In this document: positions 9,910 through 22,220 of the stretch, in pieces
Numbering within the stretch: the stretch's first letter is position 1
How the letters are laid out: each line of letters opens with the position of its first letter
NCBI GenBank assembly: GCA_036426205.1
Contig: CM071568.1
Coordinates: 44,731,171-44,795,170, forward strand
DNA: 64,000 nucleotides
Source: Ascaphus truei
Lineage: Eukaryota; Chordata; Amphibia; Anura; Ascaphidae
Direction of reading: 5' to 3'
Made by a program: the position numbers and the translations under genes
Notes under the pieces: model-generated
The model's input: the letters and a program-made list of their open reading frames with translations, nothing else
What the model was told of the DNA's origin: nothing
The model's database searches: none

Positions 9910-10800
9910 ACCACAGTGCAGTCTACCTGGATCTCCAGAAAAAGAGCTGTGCCACGTGCAGCTGGTGCAGAATGCTGCGGCCAGGTTGTTAACTAACCAG
10001 GTAGTCTTCCAAGAAAAAGGGAGCAGAGGACAGCACCAATCATAGGGGGGGACGGGACATAAAGAACACCATAGGGCAATATCATATGGACTAGTAGAGC
10101 AAAACTCGGAAGTAACCTCCAAAGGTTATACTCACATACTAGTGAATCATAACAGGCATGTTACAATCAGTGGCAAAGCTGTGAGTACTGCTGTGAAGGC
10201 ATGGATAATCTCAGGAGAAAAAGCGCATGTTAACTGGTTGTTAACTAACCAGACCTGTTCTTGTCACATGACACCTGGTCTCCGCACTGGCAACCTCCCA
10301 TTTGTTCACTTTGATCTGCAGATGAAGGATTCCTAACAGTTTCCAGAATGTCCTTGACTTCCTTTGGGACCCGAGCTTTTAGCTACACTGCTCCCACTCT
10401 TTGGAACAGTCTGTCTCATACAGTTCGAGAGGCCCCCTCTCTGGAAATCTATAGAAACAGGTTCAAGACCTACCTGTTCACCAAGGCATTATTAAATGCC
10501 TATATATGAACCACATATATCAACCTCAATATCTGACTAGCACCCTCTCTATCTACCTTTAATACCATCATAAAACACACCTGCTTAAGGAAGCATATAA
10601 GTAGCTCCGTGACTGATACTTTACACCTCATATATCGACCTTGGCCCCTTGCAGACACACTTACCAGAACGCCTTCCTACTGTCTCTGTACGTTCTACCT
10701 ACCAACCAATTAGATTGTAAGCTCTTCGGGGGAGGGACTCGTTTTCCTAAATGTCACTTTTATATCTGAAGCACTTCCTCCTACAAACACTACACGTTTT
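9839..10800 (+). pseudogene. LINE reverse-transcriptase C-terminus and 3' UTR (L2/CR1-like)
   Basis: Around 9950-9995 the + strand reads a VQLVQNAAARLLT-type segment, and around 10360-10505 it reads FGTRAFSYTAPTLWNSL followed by FKTYLF, the usual ending of L2/CR1-like LINE proteins. The 3' UTR includes AGATTGTAAGCTCTTC at 10711, followed by a T-rich tail near 10795-10840. The two coding parts are split by a 235-bp insertion (10001-10235). Highly decayed. Confidence 0.7.
10001..10235. mobile_element. Unclassified 235-bp insertion with a 17-bp target duplication
   Basis: GGTTGTTAACTAACCAG lies directly left (9984-10000) and again directly right (10236-10252). This cleanly marks an insertion into the LINE remnant. 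The insert has no clear poly(A), no inverted ends and no coding motif. A 17-bp duplication suggests LINE-type target priming, perhaps a truncated or processed RNA copy. Confidence 0.65.
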
Positions 10801-10841
10801 TTTTTTGTTTGTTTTTTGTTTGTTTTTTTTTTTTTTTTTTA

Positions 10842-11210
10842 ATACAATCTGTTTCCCTATGCATATTTAGGCACATGTGCTCTCACATCAGAAAGTAATG
10901 TGCTACAATTACCAACATATAACTATTATAGATTTTAACCAATTCTTGGAAATTACCATTTTAAAAGCTATGTAATTGCTTCTTCATTCTTCCACCTAAA
11001 GAACATAGCTAGGATTAAGCACTTGATCCCCCCAGAGAATCTTACTACTCTTGTCGATACCTTTGTGTCCTCACGCCTGGAGGGCATTATGTATGATTTG
11101 TATTATTTTTTATTTATATGATTATGTGACGTGTATTACTGCTCTGAATCGCAATGTATATTAATGGTGCTATATAAATAAAAATATACATACATACATA
11201 CAGACTTGGT
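10842..11210 (+). repeat. Right copy of the local duplication, then a LINE 3' end
   Basis: 10842-11078 repeats 9679-9909. From 11090 to 11210 the sequence is a LINE 3' end (GTGCTATATAAATAAA) with a TACA microsatellite. Confidence 0.65.
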
Positions 11211-12824
11211 ATTGTCCTGCCTTATTTCCTGTTTGTCAGACTGTTGTTTCAGTCCTTATCAGCGTGCAGCCATTGCTAGTGCTCTACCCTAAACTGATCT
11301 CCCTGTGATAGCATTGTTTTTCCACCTTCCCCTAATTTATGCGTCCCCACAGTTTCTATTCATTTCTGTTTGTGTTCTTATTAAAGTTATCAGAAATCCA
11401 ATAAGGACTCTAACGCCTGAAGAAGGAGACGCGTTTACCTGTCTGTCAAATCTCACTGAGCCTCAGGGAGCCTAGGACAAAACATTATTATTAATAATAA
11501 TAATAATAAACACACTGCAATGTAGCCATAGACCATATTCTTTACAGTTGTACACAAGTTTATGTGACTGCACAAGTTTCTTCCTCTAAGGTAGCACATT
11601 TTTAAAGGATACATACAGATAACTATCATATTGGTTTAAGTCTCTGCTGAATTGCTGAGACTTAACATACTCAAAGACATGTATTTACTTGTTTTAATTC
11701 TCAGAGATGTGTATGTTTGCACAGTGGAGACTTGCGTTCCATTCGTGACACCTGACTGGTATTCAACCAGAATAAAGGAAAATTGTGAAAGGTGGAAGCT
11801 TCACTATGATTACCAGGCAACATTTCTACATCTATTTTATTTCTAATTCAACTCATCAGATTGACAGTCAGAACTTCTGACACTGGTCCAGATTCATTAA
11901 AGGGTGCTAACCTAAGTTAATACGTGTGTTACACGTAACACCATACTCACTAAATGATCAATAGCAATAATCCCATCCGAAACATGTAATTAGCATTACT
12001 TAAAATCAAGTAATTTACACATGATCCAGAAAATCACATACACACACAAAAACAGCGCTCCATAATGACATGTAAATACTATTATTAAAGTAATAATAAA
12101 TATACAAGAAGCATAAATATAACTAATGTCATTATAAATGCATAAAATAATGCTGCCTAAGGTCTTTCTGAAATATTTGCTAGTTAGCAGGACTGCTTTG
12201 TATAGGTACACACTGGCATACACTGTACTTGAAATAATAATTTCCATTACCATAATCAAATGAGCTGAACAATGGGAGTTATTTCTGCATGGAAACAGCT
12301 TAGTGAATATAAAGTTAACTCAGGCAAAATAACATGTGCTCCTGTTTTGGTTAACATAGTTATTTTCAACAATGTTTCGTGAACCTGGGCCTGTGAGACT
12401 TACAGATTCCAAATGAGAGGCAGGTATATAAGTAACTCCCAGTCAGGACAGAAAATCAGCTCTCAACGTGCAATAAAACATGAATGTATTACACCCATAG
12501 ACCAGCGCACCCCACCTATTGTTTTACAGCCAGCAATTGCAAGTCAACAGCTTCTTACTACTAATAACAATTCATGCTTCAAAAGTAGGGAAAAGCATAA
12601 TAACCTTCAAATTATAATTACCTACAGCATACATTCCTTTGAAGTTCATAATAGCAAACAATTTAAAGCTCTTGCTCCAATTCAGGGGGGTCTCTTAGTT
12701 GTTGTCCAAAGCAAACAGCATGAATTACTCCTAAAGTAATAATGTTGCCTTGTTTATTCGAGATATATATATATGAAAAAGGTAACATTAGGCGCAAAAC
12801 CTAGACAATATATGAATATAAAGT
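11211..12824. other. AT-rich, no gene recognised
   Basis: There is a short ATT/AAT run near 11487-11510. The segments at 11890-12010 and 12360-12740 resemble unclassified interspersed repeats; open frames are short and without motifs. Confidence 0.4.
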
Positions 12825-13177
12825 CCCAGTATAAGACTGCCGTTGTCTTGTGAATGAGGTGCATATTGTCCTCTTTTTGGACTCGTGAAAACATGAAACT
12901 TCAGACCCCACGTCCCACCAAGCTTCCTTAGAACCATTAAATCAACCTTAGGAAACATTTTCACATGTATGCTTCTTGTGTAAAAATGTGGATGTATCTA
13001 TTTTATTTGGGTTCATTTGATTTTAATCTGATCTGGTAATTATTGTTGTTCTCTTTAAATTATTTATACAGTACTGCCATCGTTAAACTAACAAAACAAC
13101 AACATGGAAAAATCAGTAGACTAAGCTTTGCTGTGCACTCCACTCTTCCGCAAATCTAGTGCATGAGACAATACTTA
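12825..13177 (+). repeat. Left arm of a 3.8-kb inverted pair
   Basis: This arm pairs with 16309-16664 on the other strand; for example, GTCTTGTGAATGAGGTGCAT here matches the complement near 16640. It continues beyond the LTR inserted at 13178 (14498 to about 14520). Confidence 0.85.
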
Positions 13178-14497
13178 TGTAACCCATATTTCCCCCCCCC
13201 CCCTCCCCCAATCGCAGATAGGGTGTATATGAGGGGATCTATATGCTTTACCTGTTAGGCTCACAGAAGGCCTAAGCCTCCGCCACGGAGAGCCTGGGGC
13301 ACGTATGATACAATATGAACAAACTCGTACTTGGTGCAGCGCCTCCACCTGCGATGGCTCCCACCAGAGGGGGAGTGGTTTCTCGCAGGACACTATATAT
13401 ATCACTCCACACACAGTATGTAAAACAACCAATGACTTTACTTGTGAGCATATGAAAACGTACTTTTGCATATAATCAACAGGTGTCCCTCCCTAGAGGA
13501 GACACTAACTACTGCGTCTCGCAGGACGCTACCTCCACCTCCACCCTCACCGGATGATCCCACCCAGTGTCCAGTAACCCCACACAGTATTACCCCACCC
13601 TCAAGTGAGAGAGATATGTGTGACTGTGCAGCCACTATGTCCCGTGTGAATGTGATATGACTCGTTGGTGCACTTGTAGATTACCTGCCGGGCACTCCGG
13701 TGCCCGGGCCTGCCAAGGAACTTCACAAAGGATCCTGATGTCGACTTTACACAGGAACTACCGTCCGGGGCGATCCCACCCGGATGGCTGCTGCAGCAAT
13801 AGCGAAGGTCTGAGCCCAAACCTCTAGATGGACGCGCAGCGTCTGCTGGGTCCCTAACTGACTCTAGATAGTAAGTGGCAGGGTCCCTAACCTGGGGGCT
13901 GTCCCTGACACAACTCACACTACTGGGGGACTCAGGTCTAGCTGGGGCCTTGGGGGCTGCTGGCCTAGTGCAGGGAGTCACTGACTTCTGCACCCTACCT
14001 CCTTCCCCTAGCTTCTCCTGACGCCAACTGCTCCACGAGCTCTAAACCCGCGAAATGTATCTATCTGCGTCTCCAGGGCAATCCTTCAGCCCTATTGGCT
14101 CCCTGGCGTCACATGGGGCGCTGCTGAGGCTCATGGGACTTGTAGTCCCTTCCAAGAGCCTTCCCTGGTAGGCTAGCGTTCGCACGCTTATCCCTGCGCA
14201 TGCGCAACTACTCAGGGCCGCCGGCAACTCCACTGTGCATGCGCAACCCTCCAATGGCCGCCGCAACTCCCTGGCCTCTTCCGCTCATGCGCAAACCCGG
14301 CGCATGCACGCGCAACTGCAATGGCGGCCCCCGCTAGCCGGGTGCACCGCGAAGCCTCCTAAGGCTCCAACCGCTCCCTGCTCCGGCCCCCACCTTTGGA
14401 AGCAGCCGGCGGGTCTATCGCTGGCTCCGGCGGCACCCGTAACCACGCTGCTCCAAAGGAGGGGGGTCTCTAGGAGCCGCCGGGGACCGGGGCTACA
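13178..14497 (-). mobile_element. Solo LTR, 1320 bp, 4-bp target duplication
   Basis: The ends are TGTAACCC and GGCTACA, and CTTA flanks both sides (13174-13177, 14498-14501), as in ERV1-like insertions. Its central part (from about 13540) matches the LTR at 49787-51538. Orientation is inferred as minus because the GTGCAGCGCCTCCAC box (13334) lies at the same place as in other LTRs with minus-strand AATAAA. The U3 side (14190-14325) has several NRF1-like palindromes. No internal region is attached. Confidence 0.8.
14190..14325. promoter_or_regulatory. NRF1- and YY1-like site cluster in the LTR
   Basis: TGCGCATGCGCA (14195), GTGCATGCGCA (14235), CATGCGCAAA and CGCATGCACGCGC (14285-14310) lie with CCAATGGCCGCC and GCAATGGCGGCC. 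The palindrome is the NRF1 consensus; the second motif resembles YY1 sites. The function is an inference. Confidence 0.5.
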
Positions 14498-14501
14498 CTT
14501 A

Positions 14502-15470
14502 GAATATGTAGCATTGTACAGTATTCATTGAACAAAATGTGTGGTGTGACATAGTCCAAAGATGTTAGGCAGCTTTCTGCCCCGTTTTAGGTCAGAAAGT
14601 GCAAGAATAGTTAAAAATGATCCATTCCACAGCTTCACATTAACTCAGGCTGCTGGGTGGAAAATCCAGACCACAGATTACAATGGGTCTAGTTCTCCCT
14701 CACCTGCTCTTCTAATCACATGCACAGGTATTTAGAGCAGAGAGGTTTGCATTTCACTCTCTCTCCTTAGAGCCTGGAGGCTGGGGGTATCGCTGCTCCC
14801 CTGTATCCAGTTTCGGGGTGGACGGCCCCTCCAAGTATCACAATACCAGAGGATTTGCCTGGACACTTGGGACCGTGTTCCCACCACGAACAGATAAGAC
14901 ACAACAAATGTTTATTGCTGTTGCTAAAAGACTGTGCTGTATCTAGTGACCCTAAATGAGAGGGCATTGTTTTAAGCTGGGGAACCAGGTTAGTTGGCCC
15001 AGCCGCAGTTAGAGGCTGATTCTGATGTGTAGTTAGATCCCTGAAAGGGATAGGATTTCTTTAAATGATTTGGTTTTTATTTCTTAAAAGTGACACTGTG
15101 TGAAATGTTATAACACTGATATGATTAAACCGCTGAATGAAAATATCTGAGTGCCTCTAACCTACACATGTTAAAGCTGCAGTCCCTTACTGGGATGAAA
15201 ATAAAGCAGGCAGAAGCCTGAGTTAAGCAATGTAATACTTTGCATGATCCTGTTTTTTTGTATAAATAACCCTAGAAGACTGTGTCGGGAAGAACCCAGA
15301 CAGACGTCAGCGCTACAAAAGAGGGGCGTTTGTACAGTGGTTATAAAGATGTATTGCACCTTGTTCCAGATGTCTTATGTTATGTCTGGAACAGGGTGTT
15401 GCAATTCGAAGGAGGACTTTTCAAAATGTTTCATTACAAAATTAATCTAAGATGTATCATGAAACCTACT
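14502..15470. other. No gene recognised
   Basis: Mixed-composition sequence with short frames only. The first ~20 bases continue the inverted-repeat arm. Confidence 0.4.
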
Positions 15471-15478
15471 GTATATTG

Positions 15479-15826
15479 CAGGGGGGCGCAAACTATTTTC
15501 CCTGCGCCCCCCTGCCGGCTGTCCCCTCACTCCCGCGCCCCCCCCAACCCCAACTTACCCGCGCTCCGGCGTAATGACGTCACGTTGCCATAGCAACGTG
15601 ACGTCACATGACCTCGCAGCGTCATTTTGACGCCGCGTTGCCATAGCGACGCAGGGAGGAACCCGCCAGAGCCACGGTAAGTTAGGTTTACAGAGGCCCT
15701 GCAGCTCCCCCGGCACTTAATTTAAGTGCCTTCGGGGAGCGCGCGGGGCCTCTGTAAACCCCGCGCCCCCCGTCGGCAGTCTTGTGCCCCCCCCCGGGGG
15801 TCGCCCCCCCAGTTTGCGCACCGCTG
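15479..15826. mobile_element. hAT MITE, 348 bp
   Basis: The terminal inverted repeats are CAGGGGGGCGCAAAC and GTTTGCGCACCGCTG. The 8-bp duplication GTATATTG lies at 15471-15478 and 15827-15834. The body is GC-rich, with a pair of TGACGTCA-like sites and no coding. Same family as 15991, 33058, 45358 and 61235. Confidence 0.9.
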
Positions 15827-15990
15827 GTATATTGCATGGACTGGTTGATATTGTAGGAAACAGATATTGGTTTCATGTCAATGTAGGACCCTCGTCTACA
15901 AAAAAAACATTAGAGATTACAATTAAAAGTTATGTTGGCTAATATAGAGCTCTCCTTAAATAGGTTTCGTAAATGTTACATGTTCTAAGT

Positions 15991-16299
15991 CAGCGGTGCG
16001 CAAACTGCGGGGGCAGGAGAGTTTGAAGGGGGGCGCCGGCTGTTACAGAGGCCCCCCGCTCTTCCCCCAGGCATTTAATTTAATGCCGGGGGAGGCGTGA
16101 GGCCTCTGTAACCTCTCTTACCTACTGGCAGCCGGGTCTTCGGTGACGTGTCGCCATGGCAACGCGCGTCAAATGACGTGGTGGGGTCACGTGACATGAC
16201 CCGCAACGTCATTTGAAGCCGTGCCTTCGGGGGAGGGGGGGCGCGAACGCTGCGGCTCCCAGGAAGGGGGCCGCCGCTGGAAAAGTTTGCGCAGCGCTG
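15991..16299. mobile_element. hAT MITE, 309 bp, in the right arm of the inverted pair
   Basis: The ends are CAGCGGTGCGCAAAC and GTTTGCGCAGCGCTG. TTCTAAGT flanks both sides (15983-15990, 16300-16307). Non-coding. The target lies at the position matching the LTR target in the left arm. Confidence 0.9.
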
Positions 16300-16308
16300 T
16301 TCTAAGTA

Positions 16309-16664
16309 TTGTCTCATGCACTAGATTTGCGGGAGAGTGGAGTGCACGGCAAAGCTTAGTCTACTGATTTTTCCATGTTGTTGTTTTGTTTGTTTAATGA
16401 TAGCAGCATAAATAATTTAAAGAGATACTTGGGAATAACAATAATTGCCAGATCAGATTAAAATCAAATGAACCCAAATAAAATAGATATATCCACATTT
16501 TTACACAAGAAGCATACATGTGAAAATGTTTCCTAAGGTTGATTTAATGGTTCTAAGGAAGATTGGTGGGACGTGGGGTCTGAAGTTTCATGTTGTCTCG
16601 AGTCCAAAAAGAGGACAATATGCACCTCATTCACAAGACAGCTGCACTCTTATTGCTGGGTAAC
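16309..16664 (-). repeat. Right arm of the 3.8-kb inverted pair
   Basis: Complementary to 12825-13177 over about 350 bases with few mismatches. The match extends to the other side of the hAT MITE for about 20 bases. Confidence 0.85.
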
Positions 16665-16689
16665 TGCTAAATCTGTTTCCTTAAAAAAG

Positions 16690-16970
16690 TCCTATCACAT
16701 GACAGTAAAAAAAAATCCTATAAGAGCTTACCTATTGAAACCCAGAGCCCAATCCCATGACAGTGAAACAAGTCTGTAAGTGCTAACCCATTCAAATACA
16801 AGGCCCTATAGTATACCATGAGTGAAACAAGCATGTAACAGCTCAGCTAACCCATTCAAACACAGTGTCCTATCATGTGACTGTGAAACAAGCCAGTAAG
16901 AGCTAACCCATTCAAGCCCAGGACACTCTCACATGACAGAAAACCAGTCTGTAAGTGCTTACTCCAAACC
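16690..16970. repeat. Degenerate tandem repeat, ~58-bp unit
   Basis: Five imperfect units share TCACATGACAGTGAAACAAG and TAAGAGCTAACCCATTCAA; starts are spaced 55-65 bases apart (near 16690, 16748, 16804, 16869, 16924). Confidence 0.7.
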
Positions 16971-17269
16971 ATCTCTTGATAGCAAAGGATCTAGGAGTGC
17001 AAGTATACAGCTGTCTTAGCATTAGTGCGCAAAATCAGGCAGTAGCTGCAAAGGAAAATAAGATGAATTAAAGATGCAGCTTGAGCGGTCTTTAAAAAAA
17101 CAATCACCTTTTTTTCTTTTAATATATGCAGTGTTTGATTACCTTTATTGAAACTAAATGACATAAGCAGCAAATTGATTTGTTCTTCTATGATCAATCA
17201 GCAAAGATCTTGCTTCCCAGGATTCATTAAATGGCTGCCTTTCAGTTTCAATTAATCCTTCAGTCAGTG

Positions 17270-17510
17270 TAACTCAACAGCTACAATGTATTCTTATATT
17301 ACTAAGGTAATATTATCTATTGTTACACAGTTACACATTGTTATACAGTTTGCAATTCAAAGTTTGCTGGGAATATTGGCAACAAATGATCACAAATAGG
17401 AAAGTGTTGCAAATATCTTGCACTGTTGGGAAAGTGTGATAAAACCTGCAATATAAATCAAAGGATGCTCAGTATATTAAAACTCATTAAAAAATGCATT
17501 GTCCTGAATA
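17270..17510 (+). repeat. Unclassified interspersed repeat, copy 1
   Basis: The complement occurs at 57235-57592. Shared blocks include CAGCTACAATGTAT, GCTGGGAATATTGGCAACAA and AAAGGATGCTCAGTATATT in the same order. No coding, no poly(A). Confidence 0.7.
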
Positions 17511-17544
17511 ATAAAAAATAATTAGTAAGTATTATCTAATACTA

Positions 17545-18190
17545 CAGAACTGATTTTTTTTTTTAAAACACAAGTAGGATATTGCATAGATTGCTTCTTT
17601 CCGCATAATGATGCCACAGTATAAAGCATAAGCAAGACCACACCTTGAATATGGGTAAAGCTTTGAGGCCCAATGATAAAAATACATTATGGAACTAGAA
17701 AGAGTGCAGAGAAGAGCCCCCAAATTAATAAAGGGGGTGAATAATCTGATTTACGAGGAGCTACATTTGATTTGTTTACATTACAAAAGAGGTGTTTGGG
17801 AGGGAATATAATAACTATACAAATATATTCGGGATCAATACCAAAAGCTTTCAAAAGAACTATACACCCCAAGGGCAGTACAAATAATACAGGGGCATCC
17901 CTTATGGTTGGAGGAAAGGAGATTTCACCAGCAACAAAAGAAGCGTTCTTTACAGTAAGGGCAGTTAAAATGTGTCATTCATTACCCATGGAGACTGTGA
18001 TGGCAGATACAATAGATTTATTCAAAAAAAGGTTGGACATGTTTTTAGAAAGGTAAGGTATACAGGGATATACCAAATAAGTATACATGGGAAGGATGTT
18101 GATCCAGGGAGAAATCTGATTATGATTATCCTTATGAGACATCATTGGATAATGTTTTTTTTTTGTTTACCTTCCTCTGGATCAATCTAG
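17545..18190 (+). pseudogene. CR1/L2-like LINE, C-terminal RT fragment and 3' end
   Basis: Frames on the + strand read LERVQRRAPKLI, then GHPLWLEERRF, then AVKMCHSLPMETVMADTIDLFKKRLDMFL. This is the usual order at the end of a LINE protein. Frameshifts separate the parts. The open piece is 17772-18056. Confidence 0.65.
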
Positions 18191-18770
18191 TGTAAATACA
18201 AATATAGAATAAGTATCTGTTTTCTAAATTTAACATGGGTTTAACTCGATTGACATATGTCTTTTTTTCAACCTCGTCTACTACTTATTTATGTAAGATT
18301 ACAGGTCTTCATATTATATCACATCTATCATGATTTTACATTCACATACATCTTTGCTCCCTGATACACACACACAATGAGTTCCAATGATGATAACTAA
18401 CTTTGCGAGATGGTTTTTCTTAAGAAAATGATTTAGTGAGAGGAGTGCAACTTTAGTTACAAAATAAAAAAACCCATTACTGCACCAACACTTCAAGGTA
18501 ATATACAAGCTGATAATGTCAGAAAACATGGCATACTGGTTAGTTTACTGAAAATGTAATGTTCAGTCTCTTAACCACAAGCAATTTGTGTCGTCTCGGG
18601 AAAACCACATGGTCTCAATTTTTTTAGCTGTGGTTAGGTAATATTATGCATATCGTAATTGCTAACTTTCTTCTTTGCCTTATGCAGATCAAGAAATGTG
18701 GTACCAGGAATTCACACCTCAGATGAATGTGTCTATGGATTTCTGGATTCTATTTGAAATATCCTAGTGC
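18191..18770. other. No gene recognised
   Basis: AT-rich sequence without clear repeats or frames. Confidence 0.4.
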
Positions 18771-18880
18771 AGGGGGGCTCAACTCCAGTCCTCAAGACCC
18801 CCCACCGGATCAGGTTTTCAGGATATCCCAGCTTCAGCACAGATGGCTCAATCAGTGGCTCAGTCAAAGACTGAAATGAT
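18771..18880. mobile_element. hAT-like element fragment
   Basis: CAGGGGGGCTCAACTCCAGTC begins a segment with CAGGTTTTCAGGATATCC and CAGCACAGATGGCTCAATC, a widespread vertebrate hAT-like arrangement (recognised from memory). The other end is missing. Confidence 0.5.
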
Positions 18881-19544
18881 AGGGCTAAATTGTCACATGC
18901 TTTATGTAAGACTAGTTCTGAAAAAGTTCAAAGGAACATAAAAGGGTTATTTCTATGGCCGTCATGTTTGGGTGCAGAAAAAAAGAGAGAAAATGACGCA
19001 CAATTTGACACATTCATTGCATTACATATGTGATGTCATTCTTCTTATTGACACTCCCCAAATTGCAATATGATGCACCAGGGGGAAAGTTGTAGCAGAG
19101 TACCGTGATACACCAATGCTGACTAACAAAATGTAAATAACACTCATTGCATCAATTGTGTTCCACAATTGCTATGAGACATAGGTGGTAATTCAATACA
19201 CTCTGAAGAGATCGGCTGAAAACACCCATTCAAGTCAATGAGGAGGTGTCGGCCAATCGCACTATGATCAACTGCTTCGGAGTATATTGTATTCCACCTG
19301 TAGGCCTCTGTACAATATGCTATGAGCAGGGATCTAGTGCTGGAGATAAGGTCAGCTTCAATCATGTGATCACAAGGGATGTAAAAGTATTTTCTCTTTT
19401 AATCAGATCTTTAAACCGTCCCCATATAATAACAAGTAAGCATTTTGTTTAAAAGATAAGAGCTGTATTTATCAAAGTAATGAAAAATATACCTGGATGC
19501 ACAGCACCATTTCAAATTTAGGAAAATGAGCTAAGTTTTTTTTT
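18881..19544. other. No gene recognised
   Basis: Short frames only; a G-run precedes the L1 fragment (19552-19564). Confidence 0.4.
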
Positions 19545-19960
19545 CTATATATGGGGGGGGGGGGGCAAGTCGTCTATAGGTTTGCTCAGCACGAAGGTCA
19601 AGGGGTCCAGGGGGAAAAGAAGCCCAGTAGTTTCTTGTAGAAGCTTCTGGATCTTTGTCCAGTACCTCTGAATCTCCGGACATGACCACCAAATGTGGGC
19701 CATGTCCCCCTTTTGACCACATCCCCTCCAGCACAGGTCGGGAGTGCCGGGGAAGATCTGGCTCAGCCTAGCCGGGGTCAGGTACCACTGGAATAGTATT
19801 TTATATATGTTCTCTTTTGTCACTGTACAGATTGAGGTCTTTGTGGCCAACTCCCAGATATCCTCCCACTTGTCCATATCTATCTGTACATTGAGGTCCT
19901 CTGTATTGGTTATTTTTAACACCAATTCACTTCAGTTATTTTTAGTTAGAAGCGCCCGGT
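19545..19960 (-). pseudogene. L1/Tx1-type LINE ORF2, C-terminal fragment
   Basis: The 126-codon frame (19925-19545) contains TKENIYKILFQWYLTPARL and a cysteine/histidine motif, C65-x3-C69-x7-H77-x4-C82, followed by the WWSCPEIQRYWTKI block. This is the C-terminal signature of L1-type ORF2. Only this end is present; a T-rich run near 19968-19981 lies at its upstream side. A related fragment is at 21790-22220. Confidence 0.75.
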
Positions 19961-20228
19961 TCCACTTTTTTTTTTTTTTTTGTTTTGTGTACAACTGATA
20001 CAGTGCCTACTATCTGATCTACTAGCCAGCAGTTATAGTAAACATCACAAAGTAACTGTTGCGGAATTTAAACAAGAGCATCAATATAATTGTATTTATC
20101 ATTAACTTTGTGGTTGAAATGTTACACTATTCATGTGACTATTATATTTAAAACATGTATAGCTAGCTCCACAATTCTCTGTTACCTCAGCTGCCTTTTG
20201 GACTGGATCTTTTAATTTGCGCAAGATA

Positions 20229-20458
20229 CAGCTCAACCCCGTTATAGCGCGATCCGTTACAACGCGAATCCGCTTATAACGCGATGCAAGCGTGGCTCCC
20301 AATTTTCGTATTTATGAATACTTTACAACACGATTATTGGTATCCTAAATACTTTATTGTACAATGCATACAATTGTACATTATTTGTAATGCGATCCGC
20401 TTATAACGCGATGTGATTCTTTGGACCCCAAGCACAGCGTTATAAGGGGGTTCAGCCG
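20229..20458. mobile_element. Tigger/mariner-like MITE, 230 bp
   Basis: The ends are CAGCTCAACCCCGTTATAGC and, on the complement, CGGCTGAACCCCCTTATAAC. TA flanks both sides (20227-20228, 20459-20460). Internal copies of GCTTATAACGCGATG. Non-coding. Confidence 0.8.
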
Positions 20459-21789
20459 TAATAAGTATACTATGTTTTAGAGCTGCACCTATTATTGTAA
20501 ATGGTTTTGTAAAAAATGTACTTTCATTAAAAGTTACGTTTTAATTATACATACTGTTCTCTCTAGTATGAATGAGACTAAGTGCCACTCTCTTGGGGGG
20601 GGGGGGGGGGAAACCTTTTCTGTATAAGTTTGTTACAATATTTACCCCCTCGTGTGAGCACCTGTTTTATGGAATATTAATAGGCTGAGCGAGGGTTTTC
20701 CTTTTCTGTGAATTAAATGCATTAGCACGAAAAAGCTGTATCCAATATGGCATGGTCATTTGTTGTACGTATGTGCGAGTCATTTCTTGTATATCTAACT
20801 CTGCCATGTGGTAGTTGCTTGCGATAGATATGATATCTGCTAGCTCCCTTCCCCAAGCTGATGTGTCTACAAGCGATAGTTAGGCTTTGCTGCTCTTACA
20901 GTATGGCTGGGAGTCAAGCTGTTAAATCGGAGTTACTATCGCACACACAGCAAAAAATGTGTATCATTTCCTATTACCGCAATTTTATGACCCAAGTCAT
21001 CAAGATTGCGATAATAGTTTACTGGGTGCAATATTTTTTTTAACTTGACACAATGCAGGAATTAACACAAGTGTTAATAATGCATTAATTTTTGCATCAC
21101 GATCGCATTGCTAATATTTCTACCATGGACTTCTGTAATATAAATTATTTCAGAACCATATGGTAAAAACAACATTAACTCCTTGGATGCCTGTGGCTAC
21201 CAAGGTATGCACAGGCATCAACGGGGTTAATAAAATAATAATAATACCTACCGCTCCTTGGCTACCTTAGTAGCTAGTAAAGCATTGCCGTGCGACTAAC
21301 CCTTAAGGCAATTAAGGGGTTAACCCCTACAACAAGCACCAGAGGGGGGGGGGGGTTGGTCTAATGACCCTCCACAGGGCAATTGCTGCCAACAGCCCCT
21401 CTTACCCCACCCTTGTAATAAACATACCCCCCTCTAGACTAATGGCTAATATGCCCATTCTAAAGAACACATTACAAATAATTCGAAAATACATAACCTA
21501 ATAAAAATACATTTAAAACATAAACCCACTGAGATTGCCAATGTGGCTATCAATTGTGACCTGTAATAAAAATGGCCAGGGTCGTCGGAGAAGACGTATC
21601 ACTGGAACACATGGAACATCAACCAGATTGCTTGATGTACCATGTGATTCCCGCTCTTTAAGATGACATCACAGATTTTTCTAACCAAGTTCTGATGTCG
21701 TCTTAAATTTGATAGGCTGTAGGCTGTGATACGTCGTGGGGTCAGACCAACAGAACTTCTAGAAGGGCCGCATCCATATTGAACCTGGC
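20459..21789. other. No gene; mixed repeats
   Basis: Contains a G18-type run (20595-20610). A CCCTTAAGGCAATTAAGGGG hairpin lies near 21300, and a weakly palindromic stretch at 21560-21780 resembles the palindromes near 6150. Confidence 0.4.
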
Positions 21790-22220
21790 ACTGCCTTCGG
21801 ATGTAACCCAAGGATCCCATACCTGTGTAACTGTATTGCTTCTCTCTCTTAGGAGTCTTTTCATTGTGAAGACGTGCAATATTCTACCATTTGCCATAGT
21901 CAAGTCGGGCACTCTTGATTGTCTCCATAAAGCCACCACACAGCAGTGGCTGAACCCTAGCCACTGTCAAAATATGTCCTATGAGCTTATTTTAATTTTT
22001 CTGGGCATATCATCGATTGGATCTCAGGGCCCAGCAAAGAGATTGAGAGAGAAGATCCTTTTCCAAAACGGGCCAAAACAGGGATAGAATCACCAGATGT
22101 GCAACCGAGACCAACTCGGGCCACAACTGTGAAAGCAACATGAAGGGTTTAGGTTGCTAATTGCATGTATCCTGACCAAGGTCACATACCATTGAAACAA
22201 GATTTTATACGAATTCTCTT
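21790..22220 (-). pseudogene. Second L1-type ORF2 C-terminal fragment
   Basis: The complement reads TKENSYKILFQWYVTLVRI near 22200, close to the KENIYKILFQWYLTPARL of the 19545 copy. It continues towards lower coordinates with a decayed zinc-motif region and an ILTVARVQPLL-like segment. Several stops and shifts. Confidence 0.6.
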
